Of a stretch of DNA of 64,000 nt, positions 9,746 through 16,981 are shown piece by piece. Positions within the stretch are counted from its first letter, which is position 1. Each line of letters starts with the position of its first letter. The DNA lies in contig NZ_CP108484.1 of assembly GCF_036226505.1 (NCBI RefSeq), forward strand, positions 1,736,001 through 1,800,000, written 5' to 3'. The notes below the pieces were generated by a model. The model searched no databases. It saw nothing but the letters and a program-made list of their open reading frames with translations, and had not been told where the DNA came from. This DNA is from Kitasatospora sp. NBC_01246. Lineage in GTDB: Bacteria; Actinomycetota; Actinomycetes; Streptomycetales; Streptomycetaceae. The position numbers were made by a program, and so were the translations under genes.

Positions 9746-10276
9746 CGATTTCTCCAAATCGCGAACGGGCGATGGGCGCGGTCGCCCCACGGCCGAGCAG
9801 GCGAGCGTCGTGCGCGGCTGTCAACGGAGCCGGAATTCGAATCCACACAGGCCCGGGGGCGCGGTCGCCGCACCGTCGGCGGGACCGGGGAACTTCTCGT
9901 TCGTCCTGGGTGAACGTCGATGGAACACGAGGGCTGTGGGCGCAGAGGTCGGGCCGGACCGCCCCACCGCGACGGTGGGCGCCGAACCGTCGGCGGCCTC
10001 CGCCACCGTCCAAATCATGGAACAGAACGGAGTGCCGGCCAACGTTCGTCATCGCACTTCGTCAGGTGACCGGCACTTCGTCAGGTGACCGCTACTCCGT
10101 CAGGTGCCGAATAGTCCATCAGGTCGCTGCGGGCACGTAGCACCGCCGGCGGCCGCACCGGTTCGAGGGGGCTCCGAAGCCGGCTCGACGAACTGAATCG
10201 CCATCAAATCATCGTGACAGCGGGAGGACAGGCCGACCTGGTGACGTCCGGACGGGGGCCTGCGAGACTTCGGGCC
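9746..10276. promoter_or_regulatory. Divergent phzC/SDR intergenic region
   Basis: A 531-bp non-coding stretch separates the starts of phzC (minus) and the SDR gene (plus). Short frames here lack the G/C third-position bias of this genome. It contains the four-copy 19-bp repeat array described separately, about 310 bp from phzC and 150 bp from the SDR gene. I cannot pick a confident -10/-35 pair for either direction. Confidence 0.6.
10054..10129. repeat. Four tandem 19-bp repeats, candidate operator array
   Basis: GCACTTCGTCAGGTGACCG occurs exactly twice (10054-10072, 10073-10091), followed by two diverged copies (10092-10110, 10111-10129). All four keep a TCAGGT core, so the cores recur at exact 19-bp spacing. 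Nineteen base pairs is not the 11- or 22-bp spacing of typical SARP heptamer repeats. A related single copy, GTCAGGTCGGCC, lies at 21893-21904 in the CAR/MFS intergenic region. The position between two divergent biosynthetic genes suggests cooperative regulator binding. Confidence 0.7.
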
Positions 10277-11044
10277 ATGAACAGCGACCTCCTCTCCGGC
10301 AGAATCGTCCTCATCACCGGCGCGAGCAGCGGCATCGGCGCCGCGGCGGCCCACGTGTTCGCCCGGGAGGGCGCCACCGTGGTGCTCACCGCCCGCCGGG
10401 AAGAACGCCTGGCCGCACTGACCGCCGAACTACGCGAAAAGGGAGCCCGCGCCGCGTACGTGGTCGGCGACGTATCCGTCGCCCGAGATGCCGCGAGGGC
10501 GGTCGAGTTCGCCGTGGCCGAATACGGGCGGCTCGACTCGGCCTTCAACAATGCGGGGATCGGCGGCGACCGCACCCCGCTGCACCTGATGTCGGACGAC
10601 GTCTACGACACCGTCATGGACACCAATGTGCGCGGCGTCTTCAACTGCCTGCGGTACGAGATAACGGCGATGCTGGAACAATCCGGCGGGGGCACCATCG
10701 TCAACAACAGCAGTGTGGGCGGCCTGGTGTCGATCCCCGCCGCCGCCCCCTACATCGCCTCGAAGCACGCGGTCATCGGCTTCACCAGGGCCGCCGCCGA
10801 CGAGTACGCCAAGCAGGGCATCCGGGTGAACGCGGTCGCCCCCGGAACCACCCGAAGCGAGATCACGGCCGACTGGTTCGGCCGCAATCCCGGCCTGGAG
10901 GATCTGGCCAACTCGCTGACGCCACAGGGGCGTACGGCGGCTCCGGAGGAGATCGCGGAGGCGGCGGCCTGGCTGCTGAGCGACCGCTGCCCGTTCCTGA
11001 CCGGCACCGTCCTGCCGGTGGACGGCGGCTTCGTCAACCGGTGA
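10277..11044 (+). CDS. Short-chain dehydrogenase/reductase (DHHA dehydrogenase or butyrolactone-pathway ketoreductase)
   Basis: 255 residues from ATG 10277; a GTG at 10214 would add 21 implausible residues. A classical SDR: cofactor motif TGASSGIG at residues 14-21, NNAG, the active-site serine in NNSSVGG, and Y159/K163 in YIASK. The C-terminal end LTGTVLPVDGGFVNR is typical. The basic residues after the first strand (TARREER) suggest NADP(H), not proof. Two roles fit the neighbours. It faces phzC, so it may oxidise DHHA to 3-hydroxyanthranilate as in benzoxazole antibiotic pathways. It also sits beside the AfsA gene, where SDRs reduce the butyrolactone side-chain ketone (BarS1/JadW2 type). 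I cannot separate these by reading. Confidence 0.85.
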   Translation: MNSDLLSGRIVLITGASSGIGAAAAHVFAREGATVVLTARREERLAALTAELREKGARAAYVVGDVSVARDAARAVEFAVAEYGRLDSAFNNAGIGGDRTPLHLMSDDVYDTVMDTNVRGVFNCLRYEITAMLEQSGGGTIVNNSSVGGLVSIPAAAPYIASKHAVIGFTRAAADEYAKQGIRVNAVAPGTTRSEITADWFGRNPGLEDLANSLTPQGRTAAPEEIAEAAAWLLSDRCPFLTGTVLPVDGGFVNR

Positions 11045-11074
11045 GCCGCCCCCGGCCGCCCGGCGGTGGCACCG

Positions 11075-11977
11075 TCACCGCCGCAGACCGTTGAACTCGA
11101 CCCGGAAGGCCGGCTCCCCGCCCTGCGTGCCCGTGACCCGGACGGCGCACCGGGCGGGGTGGCCGGCCGGTGTCTCCTCCGCCTCGATCCAGCACGGCCG
11201 GTCGAACTCCACGTACCGCCGGAAGCTGGTGGCGACCCGCAGGGGCAGGAAGGACGACCGGCCCCGAAGGGCCTGCGCGGCCTGGGCCGCGGCCTCCAGC
11301 AGGGCCAGCCCCGGGACGTGGTCCACGGGGTGGTCGAAGAGCAGGTGGTTGTCGATGTCGTTGCGCAGCAGCCAGCGGTGCGGCCGGTCGCCCGGCGCGA
11401 GGGCGACGTCGGAGGCGCGCGGCCGGGCCACGAGGTCGGCGGCTATCGGCTCCGGTAACGGCCAGGCGCCCCAGCCGACCCCGAGGCCGTTTCCCCGCAC
11501 CCGCCGGTAGGCGGCGGGCGAGATCCAGCCGAACTCGGAGTCCGCCCGGGCCGCCACGACGCCGTCGCAGCGGATCAGGATGCCCATCCGCAGAGAGCTG
11601 ACGGGCCGTCGGTTCCGCACGGCGCCCGCCACGGTGACCCGTACGTCCAGCCTCGCGCTCCGGCCGCGTGGCACGCGGAAGTCCGGGTCGATCGTGTAGT
11701 CCAGGGTGCTCAACACGGTCTGATGGGTCAGCGGGACGCCGTACTCGGCGTGCGCGACGACCAGGCCGCTCTGCCGGATGGTCTGGGCGAGTATCCGCGG
11801 GTCGTACGGCAGGCCCACCTGCACGGCCGGCCACCGGACGCCGACCCCGAACTCGTCGGCCCCCAGCCGCTCCCAGCCGGTGACCAGGACGGACGTGCCC
11901 CGCCGCAGATGCGCGTAGGCGCCTACGAGAGCGGGCGAAGGAGTGGATGAACGTGGTGCGAGCGTGACGTCTTGCAA
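11075..11977 (-). CDS. AfsA-family gamma-butyrolactone biosynthesis protein
   Basis: 300 residues, starting at a TTG at 11977 with a G-rich Shine-Dalgarno (AAGGGGGGG) a few bases upstream. It has the two AfsA repeats (hotdog fold): the first includes HAEYGVPLTHQTVLSTLDY; the second has the hallmark DHVPGLALLEAAAQAA near residue 219, then a SFRRYVEFDRPCWIEAE segment. AfsA enzymes couple a beta-ketoacyl thioester to dihydroxyacetone phosphate, the first step to A-factor-type signals. It is divergent from the ArpA-like receptor, the usual arrangement, with a candidate receptor operator between them. Convergent with the SDR gene 30 bp away. Confidence 0.92.
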   Translation of the reverse strand: MQDVTLAPRSSTPSPALVGAYAHLRRGTSVLVTGWERLGADEFGVGVRWPAVQVGLPYDPRILAQTIRQSGLVVAHAEYGVPLTHQTVLSTLDYTIDPDFRVPRGRSARLDVRVTVAGAVRNRRPVSSLRMGILIRCDGVVAARADSEFGWISPAAYRRVRGNGLGVGWGAWPLPEPIAADLVARPRASDVALAPGDRPHRWLLRNDIDNHLLFDHPVDHVPGLALLEAAAQAAQALRGRSSFLPLRVATSFRRYVEFDRPCWIEAEETPAGHPARCAVRVTGTQGGEPAFRVEFNGLRR

Positions 11978-12028
11978 GGCCCCCCCTTGGTCTGACGGGT
12001 CGGCACAGCTCAGTGGACTGTGCTATTC

Positions 12029-12052
12029 AAGTACCGGCTCTCCGGTCGGTTT
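12029..12052. promoter_or_regulatory. ARE-like butyrolactone-receptor operator
   Basis: AAGTACCGG-CTCT-CCGGTCGGTTT is an imperfect palindrome with ACCGG/CCGGT half-sites. It resembles the autoregulatory element consensus bound by ArpA/ScbR-type receptors but has a spacer about one base shorter. It lies about 52 bp from the AfsA start and 59 bp from the receptor start, so one bound receptor could control both divergent genes. Confidence 0.5.
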
Positions 12053-12110
12053 CGAACCATGAGCAAGTCTAGTTCAAGCAATGGTAAAGAGAATGCAGTG
12101 GAGGCATAAA

Positions 12111-12764
12111 GTGTCAAGGCAGGAGCGCGCGATCCATACCCGCCGGCTGATCCTGGAGGCCGCGGCCGAGATGTTCAACGAGCTCGGGTACGACGCCACC
12201 ACCATCGGCGGCCTCATCGAGCGCATCCAACTCACCCGCGGTGGCCTCTACTTCCACTTCACCACCAAGGAGCAGCTCGCCCGCGGCGTGCTGGCCGAGG
12301 CGGTGACCATGGAGGGGCTGGCCCCGCAGGCCTTCAAGCTGCAGGAGTGGGTGGACCTCGCCCTGCTGCTCGCCCACCGGCTGCCCCGGGAGCCGATGCT
12401 GAGCGCCGCGATCCGGCTGTCCGTGGACGTCAAGTCGCGCGGCCTGTTCGGCACCCGCTGGCCCGACTGGATCGAGGTGGGGCAGGGACTGCTGACCGAG
12501 GCGAAGGAGCGCGGCGAACTGCTCGCGCACGTCGACCCGACCGAGACCGCCCGGCTGTTCGTGGGGGCGTGGACCGGGGTCCAGCTGATCACCGAGACCC
12601 TGCCGGAGCGGACCCTCTCCCAGGAGATCTCGAACCTGTTCGCACTCGTCCTCCCCAATGTCGCCAGCGCCGGCGTGCTGGCCAGGCTGGACTCCTCCCC
12701 CTACCGCGCGAAGCGCCTCCTGGAGGAGGCCGGCCAGGCCGGGGCGCCGTCCCCGGTCGACTGA
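12111..12764 (+). CDS. ArpA/ScbR-like gamma-butyrolactone receptor (TetR family)
   Basis: 217 residues from the GTG at 12111, chosen because GGAGG stands eight bases upstream and because VSRQERAIHTRR matches the conserved N-terminus of these receptors. ATGs at 12081 and 12093 would extend it. The helix-turn-helix covers about residues 10-55, with the family motif TRGGLYFHFTTKEQLARGVL. The ligand-binding part keeps SAAIRLSVDVKSRGLFGTRWPDWIEV, with tryptophans typical of true butyrolactone receptors. Expected role: repress AfsA, itself and cluster genes until the signal binds. Pseudo-receptor function cannot be excluded. Confidence 0.88.
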   Translation: MSRQERAIHTRRLILEAAAEMFNELGYDATTIGGLIERIQLTRGGLYFHFTTKEQLARGVLAEAVTMEGLAPQAFKLQEWVDLALLLAHRLPREPMLSAAIRLSVDVKSRGLFGTRWPDWIEVGQGLLTEAKERGELLAHVDPTETARLFVGAWTGVQLITETLPERTLSQEISNLFALVLPNVASAGVLARLDSSPYRAKRLLEEAGQAGAPSPVD

Positions 12765-12893
12765 CCGGCCGTCCGGACCACCGCCCGACCACCCTCGCCC
12801 CGGCGACCGTGCCGGCCGGCCGGCACGGAATTCGCACCTGCGATTCCCGTGTCCACGCGGCACGACGGGGCAGCCACCGTCCGCGCCGGCCTG

Positions 12894-12920
12894 TATAAAT
12901 GAGAACAGGACAGCAGTCCT
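12894..12920 (+). promoter_or_regulatory. TATAAAT box and inverted repeat upstream of the first IS701-like gene
   Basis: A TATAAAT at 12894-12900 stands out in this GC-rich DNA as a likely -10 element. Seven bases after it is an inverted repeat, AGGAC-AGCA-GTCCT (12907-12920). The start codon of the downstream gene is at 13007. A very similar element, CAGGAC-N4-GTCC, precedes the second paralog, suggesting both share a regulator. Confidence 0.5.
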
Positions 12921-13006
12921 CTTTTGGGAGTCCGACGCGGACGACGCCGATGCGGGGCGGCGGTCCGTCCGGTCGGCTGGGGTGGCGGACCACGGGGGGA
13001 TCAACC

Positions 13007-14164
13007 ATGCGACACCTGCACCGATCCGTCGGCGCGACGGACGGCGAACCGGCCGCCGACACGGCGCTCGACCCCGAGCTCAGCGCCCAGTTGTTCGGCT
13101 CGCTGCGGCGCAGCGGCCAGCGGCTCAAGGCCGAGCAGTACGTCCGCGGCCTGCTCGCGCTGGAGGGGCGCAAGACCCTGCGCGGCATCGCGGCGCAGTT
13201 CGACGGCGCCGCGGCGCAGCAGAGCGTCCACCACTTCATCAGCGCGTCGCCCTGGGACTGGATGCCGGTACGGCACGCCCTGGCCCGCGAGGTGCAGCGG
13301 GCCCTGGCACCGCAGGCCTGGGTGATCAGACCGATCCTGATACCCAAGGCCGGCTCCCATTCAGTCGGCATCGACCAGCAACTGCTGCCGCTCGGACGGA
13401 TCGTCAACGGCCAGCACGCGGTGGGGGCCTGGCTGGCCTCCGGACACTGCGCCGTCCCCGTCGACTGGCAGCTGCGGCTCTCCGACCGTTGGCTGACCGA
13501 TCCGCTGCGGCAACGGGCGAGCGTTCCCGCCGACGCCGCGGTCGCCACCATCGAGGACTGCGTCCGGGCCGCGGTGGCCGACATCCGGGAGATCGGCGGG
13601 GTGCTGCGCGGGCCGGTCGTGGTGGACGTCGGGGAGGTGGACGCCGTGGCGGTCGCCCGCCACCTGGCGGCCCTGGGCGTCGCGTTCGTGGTGCGGGTCG
13701 GCCCGCAGGCCCAGCTCTGGCTCGACCGGACCGAACTGCCCAGCTACAGCGGCCGGGAGCACACCGTGGGCGAGCTCGCCGAGTCGCTCCCTCGGCTGCG
13801 CCGGCAGGTGAATCCGGGCGACGGCCCGACGACCGCGGTGGCGATCCCGGTGGTGACCTCGCCGGCCCGCGGGGAGCGGATGCTGCTGCTCGGCGAGTGG
13901 CGGCCGGCCGGGCGCCCGCGCCGGCGGCTCTGGCTCACCAACGCCGACGCGCCCTCCGTCCTCACCGCGCTGCGGCTCACCCGCCTGCCGGGCGTCGTCC
14001 TGCGGGACTTCACCGCGATCTCCGAGCGAGTGGGGGTACGGGACTTCGGCGGGCGGTCGTTCCCGGGCTGGCACCGGCACATCACGCTGGCGTCGGTCGC
14101 CCACCTGATCGCCACCCTGGAGAACCGGCGGCCGCTACTGCCCGGCAGCCGGGCCGGACGCTGA
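13007..14164 (+). CDS. Domesticated IS701-type transposase-like protein, copy 1 (degenerate active site)
   Basis: 385 residues from ATG 13007 (GGGGGGA seven bases upstream); two ATGs further up lack a ribosome site. The fold signature of IS701-family DDE transposases is present: AEQYVRGLLALEGRKTLRGI, HHFISASPWDW, IPKAGSHSVG, and FGGRSFPGWHRHITLASVAH at the end. From memory, active members read DDTGFPKKG where this protein reads RPILIPKAG (residues 108-116), losing the first catalytic Asp. D207 (VVVDVGE) is kept. The position expected to hold the catalytic Glu is L332 (VVLRDF). No terminal inverted repeats or target duplications are seen. It is probably a fixed cellular gene, perhaps DNA-binding. 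It follows the ArpA-like receptor in the same direction. Confidence 0.8.
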   Translation: MRHLHRSVGATDGEPAADTALDPELSAQLFGSLRRSGQRLKAEQYVRGLLALEGRKTLRGIAAQFDGAAAQQSVHHFISASPWDWMPVRHALAREVQRALAPQAWVIRPILIPKAGSHSVGIDQQLLPLGRIVNGQHAVGAWLASGHCAVPVDWQLRLSDRWLTDPLRQRASVPADAAVATIEDCVRAAVADIREIGGVLRGPVVVDVGEVDAVAVARHLAALGVAFVVRVGPQAQLWLDRTELPSYSGREHTVGELAESLPRLRRQVNPGDGPTTAVAIPVVTSPARGERMLLLGEWRPAGRPRRRLWLTNADAPSVLTALRLTRLPGVVLRDFTAISERVGVRDFGGRSFPGWHRHITLASVAHLIATLENRRPLLPGSRAGR

Positions 14165-14184
14165 CCCACCGGCGCAGGCTTCAC

Positions 14185-14197
14185 AGGACTACTGTCC
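14185..14197. promoter_or_regulatory. Inverted repeat AGGAC-N4-GTCC upstream of the second IS701-like gene
   Basis: AGGAC-TACT-GTCC, preceded by C, matches the element before copy 1 (12907-12920). It lies 21 bp after the copy 1 stop codon. It is followed by TAATGT, a possible -10. It starts a 559-bp gap (14165-14723) that otherwise holds a small possible ORF and tandem repeats. Confidence 0.45.
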
Positions 14198-14317
14198 GGT
14201 AATGTGACACTCTCACTCCTCGTGCCATGGCATCGCCTCCGATCGCTCCTTACTGTCTGGAGCAGCGCACGAGCACGTTCACGACCGCCACGGGAGACCG
14301 AACAGGAGTGTGCACAC

Positions 14318-14431
14318 GTGGAGTTCACCTTCTTCGGACTTCCCTGGCGGCGCTTCGGCAGGGGCCCGGCACGGGCCGTGTCCGCAGGACAGGACGGTCG
14401 TCCGCTCAGCCGTTGTGCCTCCCGCCCCTGA
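14318..14431 (+). CDS. Possible 37-residue small ORF
   Basis: A GTG at 14318 has AGGAG nine bases upstream (14304-14308). It opens a 37-codon frame beginning MEFTFFGLPWRRFGRG and ending SRCASRP. It is basic and aromatic-rich with one Cys. It lies between the two IS701-like genes, downstream of the 14185 element. The ribosome site is the main support; no homolog is known to me. It could be a leader peptide or a chance frame. Confidence 0.3.
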   Translation: MEFTFFGLPWRRFGRGPARAVSAGQDGRPLSRCASRP

Positions 14432-14550
14432 TCGAGCGCGGACCGATCGGCTCCCGCACTGAGGACAGGGACGCCGCACCGCCAAGAAGCCGCTCCCCCA
14501 GTCGCGGCAGGGCCCGGCGACGGCCGGTCCCGCTTCCGACCCTCACCCCG

Positions 14551-14618
14551 ACCCGCGCCGCCCTGACCCGCGCCGACCCGCGCCGCCCTGACCCGCGCCG
14601 ACCCGCGCCGCCCCGACC
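14551..14618. repeat. 25-bp tandem repeat, about 2.7 copies
   Basis: A 25-bp GC-only-type unit beginning ACCCGCGCCGCCCTGACC runs 14551-14575 and 14576-14600, with a partial copy to 14618. A run of short CACCCGGC-type repeats follows near 14634-14660. It is non-coding spacer upstream of IS701-like copy 2, best explained by slippage. Its length could vary between strains. Confidence 0.6.
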
Positions 14619-14723
14619 GACGCTCCCGATCCACCCGGCCACCCGGCCACCCGGCCACCGCGAGGCCGACCCCGCCGCCGCCGTCCGGCGCCTCCCCCCG
14701 AACACCACGACCACGGAGACGAC

Positions 14724-16202
14724 TTGACCTCTCAGACGTTGGCACAGCGACGGCGCACCCAGGCTCCGGTCGGCGACAACGACCGGTCGAAGCCCTCCGC
14801 CCGCCCCCTGCGCCCCACCGGATTCCCCTCTTCCGTCCCGGCCCCCATTCCCGCCCCCATCCCGCCTGCGGCCGCCTCTCCGTGCCCGGCGCCGGCCGGT
14901 CCGCAGGGCTCCGCCTTCCCGGCCCGGCTCGCGCCCGAAGGGCCGTCCGTGGCCGCCGAGCCGTCCGGACCGGGCCCGGCCCGCCATCCCCGCACACCGT
15001 TCCCGCCCGGCGCCCACGACGTCCTGCTCACCGAGCTCTGCTCGATCCTGTTCACCTCGCTCTCCCGCAGCGACCAGTGCCGCAAGGGCATGCAGTACCT
15101 GCGCGGACTGCTGGAGACCGAGGGGCGCAAGTCGATCCGCAACATCGCGGCGCTGCTCGGCAAGCCGGCCTCGGAGCAGAACCTGCACCACTTCATCTGC
15201 AGTTCGACCTGGGACTGGATCCCCATCCGCCGGGCGCTGGCCCACTACCTGGCCGGCGCGGCGGCCCCCCAGGCGTGGGTGGTGCAGCCGATGATCATCC
15301 CCAAGACGGGGCAGCACTCGGTCGGCGTCGAACGGCACTTCTTCCCGACCCTCGGGCAGGTGCTGAACGCCCAGCACGCCATCGGCGTCTGGGCGGCCTC
15401 GGAGGAGCTGAGCACCCCGGTCAACTGGCGCCTGCACCTGCCCGAGGCCTGGCTCAAGGACGATCTGCGGCGCAGTCAGGTGTCGATCCCGGACGAGGCC
15501 GGGGTGGAGACCCTCGGCGAGTGCGTGACCGAGGCCTGCCTGGAGACCACCACGGGCTGGGGGCTGCCGGTCCGGCCCGTGGTGCTCGACATCGGTGAGT
15601 CACAGGCCATAACGATCTTCGGGAAGCTGCACGCCCACGGGGTGCCGCTGCTCGCCCGGGTCGGCGGCGACCTCCGGCTCTCCGTACTGGACCAGGCCCT
15701 GCCCGCCTCGGGGAGCAGGCCGCAGCCGGCCCTGCGCATCATGAGCCTGGCCAAGGACCTGCGCCGGCTCGTCCCCGGCCGGGAGCACGGCCGGGAGCAC
15801 GGTCCGCACACGGCCCCCCGGGCGGTACCGGCCGCCACCGTCCGGGTCGGCCTGCCCACGCCGTCCGCGCCGTCCGCACCGGGCACACCGACCGCACCGG
15901 GCACACCGGGCAATCCAGGCGCTCCGAGTGGTGAACTCCTGCTGCTGGGCATCGGTGAGGAGGGCGGGCACTGGCCCGCGGAGCTCTGGCTGACCAATCT
16001 GACCGCCGTGCCACCGGCCACCCTGGTCCGGCTCAGCCGGCTCACCGGAAAGGTCGACCGGGACTTCACGGAGATCGCGGACCGGGTGGGCATCCGCGAC
16101 TTCACCGGGCGCTCCTTCAGCGGCTGGCACCGCCACGTCACGCTGGCCTCGGCCGCCCACGCGGTCGTCGCCCTCGCCGACCGGCGCGAGCGGCCCGCCT
16201 GA
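14724..16202 (+). CDS. Domesticated IS701-type transposase-like protein, copy 2 (degenerate active site)
   Basis: 492 residues from a TTG at 14724 with GGAG six bases upstream; homology to copy 1 needs a start before about 15010, and no good ATG exists. The first 90 residues are Pro/Ala-rich and absent from copy 1. The core is clearly paralogous: GMQYLRGLLETEGRKSIRNI, HHFICSSTWDW, IPKTGQHSVG, FTGRSFSGWHRHVTLASAAH. Where active IS701 enzymes have DDTGFPKKG it reads QPMIIPKTG (Q188-P189), so the first Asp is gone; D289 (VVLDIGE) remains; the expected Glu aligns with D445. A Pro/Thr/Gly insert lies near residues 370-400. No inverted ends are visible. Likely immobile and recruited together with copy 1. 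Confidence 0.78.
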   Translation: MTSQTLAQRRRTQAPVGDNDRSKPSARPLRPTGFPSSVPAPIPAPIPPAAASPCPAPAGPQGSAFPARLAPEGPSVAAEPSGPGPARHPRTPFPPGAHDVLLTELCSILFTSLSRSDQCRKGMQYLRGLLETEGRKSIRNIAALLGKPASEQNLHHFICSSTWDWIPIRRALAHYLAGAAAPQAWVVQPMIIPKTGQHSVGVERHFFPTLGQVLNAQHAIGVWAASEELSTPVNWRLHLPEAWLKDDLRRSQVSIPDEAGVETLGECVTEACLETTTGWGLPVRPVVLDIGESQAITIFGKLHAHGVPLLARVGGDLRLSVLDQALPASGSRPQPALRIMSLAKDLRRLVPGREHGREHGPHTAPRAVPAATVRVGLPTPSAPSAPGTPTAPGTPGNPGAPSGELLLLGIGEEGGHWPAELWLTNLTAVPPATLVRLSRLTGKVDRDFTEIADRVGIRDFTGRSFSGWHRHVTLASAAHAVVALADRRERPA

Positions 16203-16214
16203 GCGAGCCACCAC

Positions 16215-16267
16215 CGGCCGGGGGCGGCCGGGCTGGGGAGCGGCGGGGGCGACGCCGGCCCCGGCCG
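16215..16267. terminator. Hairpin between convergent IS701-like copy 2 and the TetR gene
   Basis: Arms at 16215-16228 and 16254-16267 pair over 14 bp with one mismatch. It fills the gap between two convergent stop codons, so it could end transcription from both sides. Confidence 0.4.
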
Positions 16268-16981
16268 TCAGCAGCAGGACAGCGCGTCGCAGGGCTGCGC
16301 CGCCCGCCGCCCGCCGCCCTCGCCCCACTCCGCGCCGGCCGCCCGCTCGCCGCCCTCCGGCGGCTCCGCACAGCTGCCCTCCGGAACGATCCCGGCCCGC
16401 GCCTCCGCCGTCGCGAGCTGCGGCAGCATCAACCGCCAGAACGGCGTGACCGCCTGACGCGAGTGCCACTGGGGGTCGCGCCGCCCGAGCACCTCCAGCC
16501 CGGCGACGACAGCGGTGATCGCGGCCACGGCGTCGTCGAGCACGATGTCGGCGGCCAGGCTGCCCTGGGCCCTGGCCACGGTCAGCATCAGCTGGACCCA
16601 GTCCTGCCACTGCTGCCACAGGTCGGCACCGCCCGGCCAGGTGGCGTCGCTGCCGAGGCAGAACCCGGCCCGCAGCACCGCGTCGGTGGAGAGCCGCCGG
16701 GCCAGCAGGTGCGAGGTGTCGACGAGCAGCTGGAGCGGTACGGGGTGCCGCAGTGGAACGTTCCCGGTGATGTGCAGCAGGGTTTCCGCGGCGGCCGATT
16801 CGACCGCCTCGCCGAGCGCCCGCTTGTTCCCGAAGTGGAAATGCAGCGCACCGTGGCTGAGACCGGCCCGGACACAGATCTGGGTTATGGAGGATTCCGC
16901 GAATCCCGATCGGGCGAAGGTCTCCGCGGCAGAACGGATCAGTTCCTGCCGGGTGCGGACGGCACGATTCTGCTTGGCCAT
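16268..16981 (-). CDS. TetR-family regulator (butyrolactone receptor-like / pseudo-receptor candidate)
   Basis: 237 residues from ATG 16981. The N-terminal helix-turn-helix (RTRQELIRSAAETFARSGFAESSITQICVR read in two parts, then LSHGALHFHFGNKRALGEAV) resembles ArpA/ScbR relatives. The C-terminal domain has GSDATWPGGADLWQQWQDWV where receptors have the Trp-rich ligand pocket, and a low-complexity Gly/Glu tail ending DALSCC. Together with the receptor at 12111 it gives the common pair of one true receptor plus one pseudo-receptor that senses antibiotics or controls the pathway late. Which is which needs binding tests. It faces a 506-bp gap to the methyltransferase stop. Confidence 0.82.
   Translation of the reverse strand: MAKQNRAVRTRQELIRSAAETFARSGFAESSITQICVRAGLSHGALHFHFGNKRALGEAVESAAAETLLHITGNVPLRHPVPLQLLVDTSHLLARRLSTDAVLRAGFCLGSDATWPGGADLWQQWQDWVQLMLTVARAQGSLAADIVLDDAVAAITAVVAGLEVLGRRDPQWHSRQAVTPFWRLMLPQLATAEARAGIVPEGSCAEPPEGGERAAGAEWGEGGGRRAAQPCDALSCC

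Noticed and set aside
10054-10129. A CRISPR array
   Set aside because: The 19-bp units are directly adjacent without spacers and no cas genes occur nearby.
12081-12110. ATG starts at 12081 and 12093 for the ArpA-like receptor
   Set aside because: Neither has a ribosome site, and the GTG at 12111 has GGAGG and yields the conserved receptor N-terminus.
14551-14660. Coding sequence through the 25-bp repeats
   Set aside because: The frames there give only Arg/Pro/Ala repeats with no ribosome site; the repeats look like slippage in non-coding DNA.
13007-16202. An active insertion sequence
   Set aside because: The catalytic Asp positions are altered, no terminal inverted repeats or target duplications are visible, and two diverged paralogs lie in tandem. 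A fixed gene pair fits better.
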